From Parolsenella catena (GTDB lineage: Bacteria; Actinomycetota; Coriobacteriia; Coriobacteriales; Atopobiaceae): a stretch of 64,000 nt of DNA. Every line of letters starts with the position of its first letter. Positions within the stretch are counted from its first letter, which is position 1. This document shows positions 51,699 through 60,515 of this stretch, piece by piece. The notes below the pieces were generated by a model. That model worked only from the letters and a program-made list of their open reading frames with translations, was not told the origin of the DNA and searched no databases. Where the stretch lies: positions 1,426,001-1,490,000 of the forward strand of contig NZ_AP019367.1 in assembly GCF_003966955.1 (NCBI RefSeq). Reading direction: 5' to 3'. Both the position numbers and the translations under genes were made by a program.

Positions 51699-51730
51699 GG
51701 GCCGCCAGCGCTCGTGCGCGCCGGCGGCCC
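51699..51730 (-). terminator. Stem-loop after the pyrophosphatase gene
   Basis: GGGCCGCC at 51699-51706 pairs with GGCGGCCC at 51723-51730 with inner pairing GCGC/GCGC. Lies in the 189-base gap before nhaA, where TATACA at 51749-51754 (minus) may be a -10 for nhaA. Confidence 0.55.
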
Positions 51731-51825
51731 CGTTGCTTGCTACAGAATGTATACCCTGGCGAGATTGCCGGGCGAAGGTGTTACGCAGCGGATACGCAAA
51801 TCATCCGTAACTCGCGAGGCGGACG

Positions 51826-52752
51826 CTACTCCGCGGCGGCCAGGATCGGCGCGGCGACCTGCTTCTTGCGGGAGAGGACGCCGGGCATCCACACGCCGTC
51901 GTGCTCGTCGGCGATGCCGAGGCCCTTCTGGGCAAGCTCGGTGTCGCCCTCGAACAGGACCTGGGAGCCCTCCTCCATGATGTCGGTGACGCACAGGACG
52001 ATGCCGTCGGCGCCCTTGTCGGCGGCGTAGGCGCGCATGGCCTCGCGGATCTCGTCGATCATGCCGAGGGCGCGGGTCTTGTCGACCGTCTCGTACTGGC
52101 CGATGAGCAGCTTGTTGCCGGCGGGCTCGAACATCTTGATGTCGTTGCCCACCATCTCGGCGGCCGTGAAGGAGCCGGACGGGCGGCTGAGGAAGACCTC
52201 CATGCCGAACTTGACGGGGTCGACGCCCACCTGCTGGCCAAGCTTGGCGGCCATGGCACGGTCGACGTCGGTGGTCGTGGGGCTCTTGAGCATGAGCGTG
52301 TCGGTCATCATTGCAGAGAGCAGCAGCTTCGCCTGGACGTCGGTAGGCTGCTGGCCGAGGACCTCGAACAGCTTGGCGACGATGGTGCAGCTGGAGCCCC
52401 AGGGCAGGCAGATGTAGTGCAGCGGGGCGGCCGTCTCGAAGTCACCGATGCGGTGGTGGTCAACGACGCCGGCCACGACGGCGCCCTTGAGGCCCTCGAC
52501 GGACTGCGCGGACTCGTTGTGGTCGGTCAGCACGACGAGCTGGCCCGCCTCGACGCTCTCGATTTGCTCGGGCTCGGCGACGCCGGCCTCGGCGAGGAGC
52601 TTGGCGGACTCGGCGGGCAGGGCGCCCAGGGCGCAGGCCTTGTACTCGTTGCCGTCGTAGTTCACCTGGTTGAGCAGCTGGGACAGGACGACGGCGCTCA
52701 TGATGGCGTCGTTGTCGGGGTTCTTGTGACCAAAGACGTAGACCGTGCTCAT
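51826..52752 (-). CDS. ppaC: Manganese-dependent inorganic pyrophosphatase (family II)
   Basis: Cytosolic enzyme hydrolysing pyrophosphate. 308 residues: starts MSTVYVFGHKNPDNDAI with the metal-binding HKNPDND, DHH motif in VVDHHRIGDF, and the C-terminal SRKKQV (the substrate-binding SRK). No CBS insertion. AAGGAG precedes the ATG at 52752; an in-frame upstream start has no ribosome site. Confidence 0.96.
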   Translation of the reverse strand: MSTVYVFGHKNPDNDAIMSAVVLSQLLNQVNYDGNEYKACALGALPAESAKLLAEAGVAEPEQIESVEAGQLVVLTDHNESAQSVEGLKGAVVAGVVDHHRIGDFETAAPLHYICLPWGSSCTIVAKLFEVLGQQPTDVQAKLLLSAMMTDTLMLKSPTTTDVDRAMAAKLGQQVGVDPVKFGMEVFLSRPSGSFTAAEMVGNDIKMFEPAGNKLLIGQYETVDKTRALGMIDEIREAMRAYAADKGADGIVLCVTDIMEEGSQVLFEGDTELAQKGLGIADEHDGVWMPGVLSRKKQVAAPILAAAE

Positions 52753-52869
52753 TGACACTCCTTCTATCTGCGACGCCCGCGGGGGCATCTGCCGCATTTA
52801 CGCTAACGATTCATTGTACTAGCTCGATGGGCGCGGCGCGGTGACAGTTGACCCCGACACCGATGCCAC

Positions 52870-52902
52870 CGGGACCAAATGAACCCGTCCCCTTTGGTCC
52901 CG
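52870..52902. repeat. Small palindromic element abutting a stop codon
   Basis: CGGGACCAAA at 52870-52879 pairs perfectly with 52893-52902 around the loop TGAACCCGTCCCC, the same loop as at 5291-5303. Its last base touches the stop codon of the minus-strand DUF1836 gene at 52903. Confidence 0.75.
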
Positions 52903-53442
52903 CTACAAGCTCCGTTCGACGAAGACCTTGTCGGCCACGGCCTCAACGCCGGCAGCCATGACGCGGGAGATGCCGGGCGCCACCTCCGCGCCCGAGGCTC
53001 CCACGAGGGTCACGCGCGGGGTGGCAAGCGCCCCCTCGCCCTCGAAGCGCTGGGCAACGGCCTGCTCGAGGGCGCCCGCAAGCTCGTCGTAGGCACTCGC
53101 CACGTTCACGCCCTCGTCTATGCACGCCTCGTACAGCGCCTTTATCTCGTTGATGGAGAACACGCGCTTGAACGCGCAGACGAACGTGAGCGTCGCCACG
53201 TGCCTGCGCGTGTAGCGGCGACGTCGCGGCGCGGGCACGACGCGTTGCTTCACATAGTTGTTCACCATGGAGCCCGTGATGAGCTCCTCGCCCGGCAAGG
53301 CCATGAACGACAGGCTCTGCGAGACGAGCGCGAGCACCTGGTCGAGGTACAGCTCGATCCTCGGCATCTCGTCGATGCGCATGATGTGGGCCTCGCGCAT
53401 GCGACGCGCCAGGGCGCGCGCATCGTCCTCGTCAAGCGTCAT
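52903..53442 (-). CDS. DUF1836 family protein
   Basis: 179-residue protein starting MTLDEDDARALAR. It matches DUF1836 by the pattern IMRIDEMPRIELYLDQVL, ITGSMVNNYVKQRVVPAPRRRRYTRRHVATL (in part: MVNNYVKQRVVP) and LTFVCAFKRVFSINEI. These residues look like a MerR-type winged helix, so it is likely a regulator. Two dyads overlap its probable promoter (53490-53530), suggesting self-control. GGAGGG lies 10 bases before the start. Divergent from degV. Confidence 0.82.
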   Translation of the reverse strand: MTLDEDDARALARRMREAHIMRIDEMPRIELYLDQVLALVSQSLSFMALPGEELITGSMVNNYVKQRVVPAPRRRRYTRRHVATLTFVCAFKRVFSINEIKALYEACIDEGVNVASAYDELAGALEQAVAQRFEGEGALATPRVTLVGASGAEVAPGISRVMAAGVEAVADKVFVERSL

Positions 53443-53489
53443 GTTGCTGCCACCCTCCCCGGCCGAGCCGGCCATCTCATGGCAAGTTT

Positions 53490-53530
53490 GCACATTATCG
53501 ATATGTGCTCATCTAGTTTTGAATACTAGA
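53490..53530 (-). promoter_or_regulatory. DUF1836 promoter overlapped by two dyads
   Basis: Minus strand -35 TTCAAA (53517-53522) and -10 GATAAT (53495-53500), spacer 16. GCACAT...ATGTGC (53490-53508) covers the -10 and TCTAGT...ACTAGA (about 53513-53530) covers the -35. The degV start lies 73 bases further on the plus strand. Confidence 0.55.
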
Positions 53531-53602
53531 TAGAATAGACGACAGCAAGCACGATCACGAGGCGCGCCACGCGGCGCCGCCCATCCCACGCAAGGAGCAC
53601 GC

Positions 53603-54463
53603 ATGAACGAGCAGCGCATCGCCATCCTCACGGATACGGGCACGAACGTCCCCGCAGACTTCGCCGCCGCCCATGACGTGCGCAACGTGTCGCTTCTCGT
53701 CAACTACTCCGACGGCACGTTCCGTTCCGGCGTCGACATCACCACCGACGAGGTCATAGACCGCTTTGCCACCGAGATCCCCACGACGAGCCTGCCCTCC
53801 CCCAAAGACATCCAGGACGCGCTCGAGGCCGCACGCGCGGACGGCTACGAGCGCGCCGTGTTCGTGACGATCAGCTCGGGCCTGTCGGCCACGAACCAGA
53901 CCGTCGAGCTCGTCGCGAGCCAGATGGAAGGCTTCCCCGTCACCGTCGTGGACACGAAGAGCATCGGCGTGGCGGCGGGGCTTGTGGTCATGGCAGCCAC
54001 CGAGATGGTCGAGGCCGGCGTGCCCTATGGCGAGCTCGGCCCCAGGCTCGCCGACCTCTCCGAGCACACGCGCGTCTACTTCACGGTGCGCGAGCTCAAG
54101 TACCTGCGCCACGGCGGCCGCATCAACGAGGCAACGTACCGGCTGGGCAGTGCCCTCAACATCAAGCCCGTCTTCTACTGCGACGAGCAGGGCAAGTACG
54201 CCACGGTCAAGAAGGCACGCGGTTGGGAGAAGGCGCTCGCCGCCGAGCTGTCGTTCATCCAGGAGCAGGCCAAGCGCTACGAGAAGGTCGTCTGCGCCGT
54301 GTGCTGCACCAAGGCCGAGGACCGCCTGGGCGAGCTCTCCGCCCGCATCCGCGAGACGATCCCCAACGTCGTGGACGTCGTGGAGAGCGGCATCTCGCCA
54401 GACCTCATCGTCCACACGGGCGCGAGCCTCGTGGGCATGGCCGTGCAGCCCACCTGGCGCTAG
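53603..54463 (+). CDS. DegV family fatty-acid-binding protein
   Basis: Cytosolic two-domain DegV protein, 286 residues. Known members bind a fatty acid and, with FakA, form fatty acid kinases. Visible family motifs are ILTDTGTNVP at the N-terminus, TSLPSPKDIQ, ISSGLSATNQT, and RELKYLRHGGRIN. The lipid-contacting residues sit in TTSLPSP and SSGLSAT. No fakA is nearby. It is divergent from the DUF1836 gene. The UPF0210 gene follows with a 109-base gap. Confidence 0.92.
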   Translation: MNEQRIAILTDTGTNVPADFAAAHDVRNVSLLVNYSDGTFRSGVDITTDEVIDRFATEIPTTSLPSPKDIQDALEAARADGYERAVFVTISSGLSATNQTVELVASQMEGFPVTVVDTKSIGVAAGLVVMAATEMVEAGVPYGELGPRLADLSEHTRVYFTVRELKYLRHGGRINEATYRLGSALNIKPVFYCDEQGKYATVKKARGWEKALAAELSFIQEQAKRYEKVVCAVCCTKAEDRLGELSARIRETIPNVVDVVESGISPDLIVHTGASLVGMAVQPTWR

Positions 54464-54572
54464 GCCAATCTGTCACCACGCTCCACGTAAACAGCTCGCA
54501 ACAAGCGCGCATGCGGACCGGCCGTCCGTGCATAATGGACGCGTCGTACAAAGCGAGAGCTAAGGGGACACA

Positions 54573-55937
54573 GTGGCAATCACCGCAGAAGAGGTCGCCG
54601 AGACCCTCAACATGGTCACCGAGCAGCACCTCGACATCCGCACGATCACCATGGGCATCAACCTCATGGGCTGCGCGGACTCCAACCTCGACCGCATGTG
54701 CACCAAGGTCTACGACCACATCACCAAGACGGCCGAGAACCTCGTACCCGTGGCCGAGAGCCTCGAGCGCGAGTACGGCATCCCCATCGTGAACAAGCGC
54801 GTCTCCGTGACGCCCATCGCGCAGATTGCCGCGGCCTGTCCCGATGCGGACCTCGTCCCACTCGCCCACGCGCTTGACCGCGCCGCCGCCACGCTTGGCA
54901 TCGACTACCTCGGCGGCTACTCCGCCCTTGTCCACAAGGGCATCGGCGACGCGGACCGCCGCCTCATCAGCTGCATCCCCGAGGCGCTCGCCAACACGAG
55001 CCGCGTCTGCTCGAGCGTCAACGTCGCAAGCCTGCGCGCGGGCATCAACATGGACGCCGTGCTCATGGTTGCCCAGACCGTGCTCGACTGCGCGCGCCTC
55101 ACGGCAGACCAGGACTCCATCGGCGCAAGCAAGTTCGTCGTGTTCTCAAACATGGTGGAGGACTCCCCGTTCATGGCCGGCGCCACGCACGGCTCGGGCG
55201 AGGCCGACGCCGTCATTAACGTTGGCGTCTCGGGTCCCGGCGTCATGGCCGCCGCCCTCGAGGAGCTCCCCGAGACGGCAAGCATGATGGACGTGGCCGA
55301 GCGCATCAAGCAGACGGCCTTCAAGATCACGCGAGCCGGCGAGCTCATGAGTCGCGAGGCGGCCCGCCGCCTTGGCAAGGAGAAGGGCATCGTGGACCTG
55401 TCGCTTGCCCCCACGCCCGCCATCGGCGACTCCGTGGCCCGCATCCTGGAGATCATCGGCGTTGGCCAGTGCGGCGGCCCGGGCACCACGTGCGCCCTGG
55501 CCATGCTCAACGATGCCGTCAAGAAGGGCGGCGTCATGGCAAGCTCAAGCGTGGGCGGCCTGTCTGGCGCGTTCATCCCCGTCTCCGAGGACGCCGGTAT
55601 GATCGACGCCGCCGAGGCGGGCGCGCTGTCGCTCGAGAAGCTCGAGGCCATGACCTGCGTGTGCTCCGTGGGCCTCGACATGATCGCCGTACCCGGAGAC
55701 ACGCCCGTGGAGGCCATCGCCGGCATCATCGCCGACGAGATGGCCATCGGCGTCATCAACAACAAGACGACGGCCGTGCGCCTCATCCCCGCCATCGGCA
55801 AGTCCGAGGGCGACTCCGTCGAGTTCGGCGGCCTATTCGGCCGCGCCCCCGTCATGCACGTGAACCCCAACGCGGGCACCGTCCTGGCGCATCGCGGCGG
55901 CCGCTTCCCGGCGCCGCTCAACTCGCTCAAGAACTAG
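54573..55937 (+). CDS. UPF0210 (PFL) family protein
   Basis: 454-residue protein of COG2848/UPF0210, starting from GTG with AAGGGG upstream. Family stretches include [40 protein letters not shown] and [23 protein letters not shown] (in part: [16 protein letters not shown]). The fold is related to pyruvate-formate-lyase-type barrels. Function unknown. In many genomes it follows an ACT-domain protein; none is present here. CATAAT at about 54531-54536 may be a -10. Confidence 0.9.
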   Translation: MAITAEEVAETLNMVTEQHLDIRTITMGINLMGCADSNLDRMCTKVYDHITKTAENLVPVAESLEREYGIPIVNKRVSVTPIAQIAAACPDADLVPLAHALDRAAATLGIDYLGGYSALVHKGIGDADRRLISCIPEALANTSRVCSSVNVASLRAGINMDAVLMVAQTVLDCARLTADQDSIGASKFVVFSNMVEDSPFMAGATHGSGEADAVINVGVSGPGVMAAALEELPETASMMDVAERIKQTAFKITRAGELMSREAARRLGKEKGIVDLSLAPTPAIGDSVARILEIIGVGQCGGPGTTCALAMLNDAVKKGGVMASSSVGGLSGAFIPVSEDAGMIDAAEAGALSLEKLEAMTCVCSVGLDMIAVPGDTPVEAIAGIIADEMAIGVINNKTTAVRLIPAIGKSEGDSVEFGGLFGRAPVMHVNPNAGTVLAHRGGRFPAPLNSLKN

Positions 55938-55961
55938 CCCAGCGAGCGGGGTAAGGAACGC

Positions 55962-56957
55962 ATGAGCAAGCAGGAGAGGGTCGAGAACTTCGGCGTGGTC
56001 GCAGCCGCCTCGCTCGCCATCGCCGCGTTGGCGCTGCTCGCGTCCAGGCTCGTGGCACCCGTGACGAGCCTGGACGCCGGCCAGAGAGCGAGCGCAGGCA
56101 CCAGCATCGAGCTGATCGCAAGCGCCCGGGACTCAGTTTGCTTCTCAGACGAGCTCCTCAATCCCCTGGCATCGCAGGCCGAGGAGGGCTCTCCCGTCGA
56201 GGTGCAGGGCGCCACCGTGCCCGCAGCCAAGCTCGCGGACCTCAACGCCGCCATCCGCGCCATCGAGTCGGGCGGCCACGACGTGGGCTTCCTCATGCTT
56301 GACACCCAGACGGGCACCACCGTGTCCTACCACGCGGACCGCTTGTTCTACTCGGCAAGCTCGATCAAGGGCCCCTACGTCACGAGCGTCGTGAGGGCCG
56401 CGCTGGGAGACACCGTCCAGGCAGATGCCCGCATCGATGCCATCCTGCGCTACTCGGACAACGACGCCTATGCCTCGCTCAGAAGCCAGTACGGCAACGA
56501 CCCGATGGCGGCGCTCGTCGACGCATCGGGGGCCGAACAACTGCCCCATGCGGGAATCACGGACGAGGTGGAGGCCGCCGCCGAGCCACAGAGCGGGCAG
56601 AGCATCGCCGATAACTTCTATGAGTTCGTCACCCCGGAGCAGATGGTTGCGCTGTGGGACCAGTGCCGCGCATACCTCGAGTCTGGCGAGCCGGGCGCGG
56701 CATGGCTCGCCAACGAGCTCCAGACGCCGGAGATCTCGTCGCTCTCGCACGTGGGACGCGCATGGGGCACGACGTGGGCCAAGGCGGGCTGGTACCCAGA
56801 CGACGCCTCCGGATTTGCCACCACGGTCGATGCGGGCGTCGTGCGCACGGAGACGGGCGACGTCGTCATCGCCGTCATGACCACGTCGCCCGTCGACTTC
56901 CCGGCAACGGCTGGCGTCATCCTGCCCCTGCTCGAGCTCCACGCCGAGCTCGGCTGA
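55962..56957 (+). CDS. Beta-lactamase-fold serine hydrolase, membrane-anchored
   Basis: 331 residues. N-terminal hydrophobic stretch (about 12-32) acts as signal or anchor, so the domain is outside the membrane. Active-site elements of class A beta-lactamase/penicillin-binding proteins are present: S133-x-x-K136 (SSIK in SASSIKGPY) and SDN (about 165, YSDNDAY). The third motif, normally KTG, reads KAG (AKAGWYPDD). A cell-wall peptidase or esterase is more likely than an antibiotic-resistance enzyme. It follows UPF0210 by 24 bases. Stop TGA is the first part of a caaaggg-type dyad remnant. Confidence 0.78.
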   Translation: MSKQERVENFGVVAAASLAIAALALLASRLVAPVTSLDAGQRASAGTSIELIASARDSVCFSDELLNPLASQAEEGSPVEVQGATVPAAKLADLNAAIRAIESGGHDVGFLMLDTQTGTTVSYHADRLFYSASSIKGPYVTSVVRAALGDTVQADARIDAILRYSDNDAYASLRSQYGNDPMAALVDASGAEQLPHAGITDEVEAAAEPQSGQSIADNFYEFVTPEQMVALWDQCRAYLESGEPGAAWLANELQTPEISSLSHVGRAWGTTWAKAGWYPDDASGFATTVDAGVVRTETGDVVIAVMTTSPVDFPATAGVILPLLELHAELG

Positions 56958-56985
56958 CAAAGGGACGACCCCTCCGCGCCAGCTC

Positions 56986-57930
56986 CTAGAACTCGCCCAC
57001 GAAGCGGACCTCGGGCTCGAGAGAGACGTCGAACTGGCGCTTGACCTCGTCCTGGACGTGCGAGATGACCGCGCGCACGTCTGCGGCGGTGGCTCCACCC
57101 ACGTTCACGACGAAGCCCGCGTGCTTCGTGGAGACGGCGGCACCGCCAACCTGGTAGCCCTTGAGGCCCGCATCGGTGATGAGCTTGCCGGCGAAGTGGC
57201 CCTCCGGGCGCTTGAACGTGGAGCCGGCGCTGGGCAGCTCGAGGGGCTGCTTGCTCTCGCGGGCCTCCGTGAGCTCCGCCACGCGCGCGGCGATGGCCGC
57301 GGCGTCACCGGGCTCGAGCGCAAACGTGGCGGAGAGCACGACGAGCCCCTCCGTGCGCACGCGACTCGTGCGGTAGCCCATCTCGAGCTCGCCCGCGGGG
57401 ATCTCCTCGACAAACCCGCTCGGCATGAGGCAGCGCACGCTCTCGAGGACGTCGGCGCAGCACCCGTCGTAGGCGCCGGCGTTCATGAACACGGCACCGC
57501 CGACGCTTCCCGGGATGCCGCAGGCAAACTCGAGGCCCGTAAGGCCAAGCGAGGCCGCAAGCGCCGAGGCGTCGGCGATGGCGGCGCCCGCCTCGCACAC
57601 GATCTGGCAGCGCTCGCGCGGGTCGCCGAGCATGAGGATGTCGTCGAGGGCACCCGCGCAGTCGACCATGACGCCGCGATAGCCGCCGTCGCCCACGAGC
57701 AGGTCAGAGCCCAGGCCGAGAAGGAAGTGGGGCACCCCCGTGTCTCGGCAGGCGCGCACGACGCGCACGAGCTCGTCCTCGGACGCGGGCGAGACGAACA
57801 GGTCCGCGGGGCCACCGACCTTGAAGGTGGTGTGCGCGCTCATCGGCTCGTCGCGGCGCACGGCGTCCGCACCCACGACGCTCTCCAGGGCATGGGCGAG
57901 GGCATCCAGTCTTTCTCGGTCCTGTGACAT
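56986..57930 (-). CDS. murB: UDP-N-acetylenolpyruvoylglucosamine reductase
   Basis: Cytosolic FAD enzyme making UDP-N-acetylmuramate, early in peptidoglycan synthesis. 314 residues start MSQDRERLDALAHA. FAD-binding part has SAHTTFKVGGPADLFV, LGLGSDLLVGDGGYRG and GIPGSVGGAVFMNAGAYDG; the C-terminal active site has PSAGSTFKRP and GGAAVSTKHAGFVVN, so it is a type II MurB (lacking the Tyr loop). AAGGAG precedes 57930; the open frame upstream is not coding. Confidence 0.96.
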   Translation of the reverse strand: MSQDRERLDALAHALESVVGADAVRRDEPMSAHTTFKVGGPADLFVSPASEDELVRVVRACRDTGVPHFLLGLGSDLLVGDGGYRGVMVDCAGALDDILMLGDPRERCQIVCEAGAAIADASALAASLGLTGLEFACGIPGSVGGAVFMNAGAYDGCCADVLESVRCLMPSGFVEEIPAGELEMGYRTSRVRTEGLVVLSATFALEPGDAAAIAARVAELTEARESKQPLELPSAGSTFKRPEGHFAGKLITDAGLKGYQVGGAAVSTKHAGFVVNVGGATAADVRAVISHVQDEVKRQFDVSLEPEVRFVGEF

Positions 57931-57980
57931 ATCGGCTCCTTGCGTGTGTCGGCTTGTTCCTAGCAATCCTACCGTACCCA

Positions 57981-58008
57981 TTGACAGCGAGGGGCCGCGT
58001 GCTAGGCT
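57981..58008 (+). promoter_or_regulatory. Promoter of the FMN-riboswitch operon
   Basis: Perfect -35 TTGACA (57981-57986) and -10 TAGGCT (58003-58008) with a 16-base spacer, just before the riboswitch. Confidence 0.75.
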
Positions 58009-58020
58009 TGCCTTGTCAGT

Positions 58021-58153
58021 TTCAGGGCGGGGTGAGATTCCCCACTGGCGGTAACTGGGAGGGCGCACGCCCCCAGAAGCCCGCGACCCGCGAATACGCG
58101 GCTGACCCGGTGCGAGTCCGGGGCCAACGGTCAAAGTCCGGATGGAAGAAACG
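58021..58153 (+). promoter_or_regulatory. FMN riboswitch (RFN element)
   Basis: The conserved RFN sequence is visible: TCAGGGCGGGGTGAGATTCC, CCCACTGGCGGTA, AGCCCGCGACCC, GACCCGGTGCGAGTCCGG and GCCAACGGTCAAAGTCCGGATGGAAGA in part. FMN binding would shut off riboflavin uptake genes downstream. The ribosome site of ribU (GGAGGG, 58153-58158) immediately follows the aptamer, so control may be at translation; no terminator stem is evident. Confidence 0.95.
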
Positions 58154-58164
58154 GAGGGTCACCC

Positions 58165-58773
58165 ATGGCCACATCCACGCATCAGCCAAATGCAGACGCT
58201 CAGGGACACCTCGAGTTCGAGAACACGAACCGCTGGTCCACGCGCCAACTTGTCACGATGGCGCTCATGTGCGCCCTGGGCACGGTCTTCTCGTTCGTGC
58301 AGATCCCGCTCATCCCGACGGCGCCGTTCCTCACGTATGACCCCTCCCTCGTGCCCGCCATGGTGAGCGGCCTGGCCTTTGGCACGGGCCCGGGACTTGT
58401 CGTGGGCATCCTCACCGCATGCCTCCACGGCCTGGTCACCGGCGAGTGGGTGGGCTCGCTCATGAACGTGGTCGCCACCGTCTGCTATGTGGCGCCCGCC
58501 GCACTCGTCTACGCGCGCGCCCGCAGCAACGCGGGCGCCATCGGTGGCCTGGCCCTGGGCGTCGTGCTCGCCACGGCCGGCTCCATCGTTGCCAACCTCA
58601 CGATCGGCGTTGCGTTCTGGTACGGCTCCGCAGACGCCATCATGCCGCTCATCCTCCCCGCGGTGCTGCCGTTCAACCTGGTGAAGACCATCCTGAACTC
58701 AGCGCTCACGCTCGTCGCGTTCAGGTCCCTCACCAGCCTCATCAAGCCTGAGAAGGGCAACGGGCGCGCATGA
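58165..58773 (+). CDS. ribU: Riboflavin ECF transporter substrate-binding subunit RibU
   Basis: Membrane S component that captures riboflavin, 202 residues with six predicted helices. Family pattern: RQLVTMALMCALGTVFSFVQIP, quoted in part as LVTMALMCALGTVFSF, and DPSLVPAMVSGLAFGTGPG. Assignment to riboflavin comes from the FMN riboswitch directly upstream plus ECF ATPase and T subunit downstream. Start follows GGAGGG. Ends ATGA, overlapping the ATPase start. Confidence 0.9.
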   Translation: MATSTHQPNADAQGHLEFENTNRWSTRQLVTMALMCALGTVFSFVQIPLIPTAPFLTYDPSLVPAMVSGLAFGTGPGLVVGILTACLHGLVTGEWVGSLMNVVATVCYVAPAALVYARARSNAGAIGGLALGVVLATAGSIVANLTIGVAFWYGSADAIMPLILPAVLPFNLVKTILNSALTLVAFRSLTSLIKPEKGNGRA

Positions 58774-60515
58774 TCGAGTGCGCCGGCCTCCACTACTCCT
58801 ACGACGGGACGCATGACGCGCTCGATGGCGTGAGCCTCACCATCGCGGACGGCGAGTTCGTGAGCGTCCTGGGGGGCAACGGCTCGGGCAAGTCCACGCT
58901 GGCGCGCCACCTCGACGCCCTGCTCGTCCCCGACTCCGGTCACGTGACGGTCGATGGCCTCGGCACGGCGACGCGCCGCAACGTCTATGACATCCGCAGC
59001 CGCGTGGGCCTCGTGTTCCAGAACCCGGACGACCAGATCGTCGCCGGAATCGTAGAGGACGACGTGGCGTTTGGGCCCGAGAACCTCGGCGTGCCCACCG
59101 GCGAGCTGCGCGCCCGCGTCACCGAGGCGCTCGCCGCGGTCGGCCTCTCCGGCTTCGAGCGGCGCGAGACGGCAAGCCTGTCCGGCGGGCAGAAGCAGCG
59201 CCTGGCACTTGCCGGCGTGCTCGCCATGCGTCCGCAGACGCTCGTGCTCGACGAGGCAAGCTCCATGCTCGACCCCCGCGGGCGCGCCGCGCTCATGCAT
59301 GCGTGTCACAGGCTCCACAGCCAAGGCATGTCGATCGTCATGATCACCCACTTCATGGAGGAGGCCGCCGAGGCCGAGCGCGTCGTCGTGCTCAGCCACG
59401 GGCGCGTGGCGCTCGACGACACGCCTGACGAGGTGTTCTCGCAGGCAGACGCGCTGGCCAGCCTTGGCCTCGACATCCCGATGCCCTACCGCATTGGCCT
59501 CGAGCTGCGAGAGAAGCTCCCAGGCCTCACCCCGCGCGTGACCGTCGACGCCATGCTCGGCGAGCTCCAGGCCCAGGCGGCCCAAAGGGGTCAGGCGCCT
59601 TTGGGCACCACGACGGCCCAAAGGGGGCAGACGCCTTTGGACGCCTCGGGCGCCGAGGGCAGCTGCGCGCTGAGGGTCGAGGACGTGTCGTTTGCCTACG
59701 AGCGTGGGGCCTGCCCTGCGCTGCGGGACATCTCGATCGAGGTGCGCGAGGGCGAGGTCCTCGGCCTTCTCGGCCACACGGGGTCGGGCAAGTCCACGCT
59801 CGTGCAGCTGCTGGCCGGGCTCGAGAAGCCAACCCGCGGGCGTGTCGCGTGCAAGGCCGCGAGTCGCGTGGGCGTCGTGTTCCAATATCCCGAGCGCCAG
59901 CTGTTCGCGCGCACGGTTCGCGAGGACGTGGCCTTTGGCCCGAGAAACCTCGGCATCACGGGCACGGAGCTCGCCGCATGCGTTGACAAAGCCATACGCG
60001 GCGTCGGCCTCGACCCCGAGGCCGTGGGTGACGTCTCCCCCTTTGCGCTCTCCGGCGGCCAGCAGCGGCGCATTGCCTTCGCCGGCGTGCTCGCCATGGA
60101 GCCGGACGTCCTCGTGTTCGACGAGCCCGTGGCCGGCCTTGACCCCCGCAGCCGCCGCGAGTTCCTGCGGCTGCTGCGCAAGCTGCATGCGCAGGGCCGC
60201 ACCATCGTCATGACCTCCCACAACATGGACGACGCCGCCGAGCTGTGCGACCGCGTGGTCGTGCTCGACCATGGCGAGAGGCTCCTCGAGGGCACGCCGG
60301 CCGAGGTATTCTCGCACGCAGACGAGCTGCGGCGCGCGGGCCTTGGCCTTCCGGGCGCGCAGGAGATGGCATCGCGGCTCATCGAGCTTGGCTGGCCCCT
60401 GCGCCGAGACGCGCTCTACACGCCCGACGCACTCGCGTCGGACCTCGCCACCTGCCTGGGGGCTGGCGCCCCCGCAGGTACCGGCACCGCCCAGGTCAGC
60501 GGAGGCGAGCGATGA
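58770..60515 (+). CDS. ecfA: Fused ECF transporter ATPase (two ABC domains, EcfA1-EcfA2 like)
   Basis: Energy-coupling subunit of vitamin/riboflavin ECF transport. 581 residues carry two complete ABC domains. First: GGNGSGKST (35-43), LSGGQKQRL, LVLDEASSMLDP (EcfA1-like). Second: GHTGSGKST (about 335-343), LSGGQQRRI, VFDEPVAGLDP (EcfA2-like). In most bacteria these are separate proteins. The linker (about 268-300) contains AQRGQAPLG and AQRGQTPLD, encoded by two palindromic repeats. Overlaps ribU (ATGA) and ecfT (ATGA). Confidence 0.93.
   Translation: MIECAGLHYSYDGTHDALDGVSLTIADGEFVSVLGGNGSGKSTLARHLDALLVPDSGHVTVDGLGTATRRNVYDIRSRVGLVFQNPDDQIVAGIVEDDVAFGPENLGVPTGELRARVTEALAAVGLSGFERRETASLSGGQKQRLALAGVLAMRPQTLVLDEASSMLDPRGRAALMHACHRLHSQGMSIVMITHFMEEAAEAERVVVLSHGRVALDDTPDEVFSQADALASLGLDIPMPYRIGLELREKLPGLTPRVTVDAMLGELQAQAAQRGQAPLGTTTAQRGQTPLDASGAEGSCALRVEDVSFAYERGACPALRDISIEVREGEVLGLLGHTGSGKSTLVQLLAGLEKPTRGRVACKAASRVGVVFQYPERQLFARTVREDVAFGPRNLGITGTELAACVDKAIRGVGLDPEAVGDVSPFALSGGQQRRIAFAGVLAMEPDVLVFDEPVAGLDPRSRREFLRLLRKLHAQGRTIVMTSHNMDDAAELCDRVVVLDHGERLLEGTPAEVFSHADELRRAGLGLPGAQEMASRLIELGWPLRRDALYTPDALASDLATCLGAGAPAGTGTAQVSGGER
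59580..59640. repeat. Two small palindromic repeats inside the ecfA linker
   Basis: GCCCAAAGG (59580-59588) pairs with CCTTTGGGC (59598-59606), loop GGTCAGGCG. CCAAAGG (59618-59624) pairs with CCTTTGG (59634-59640), loop GGGCAGACG. Both keep the reading frame and give nearly the same peptide. Confidence 0.8.

Noticed and set aside
55962-56957. Antibiotic-resistance beta-lactamase
   Set aside because: The KTG motif is replaced by KAG and there is a membrane anchor; the context is not that of resistance.
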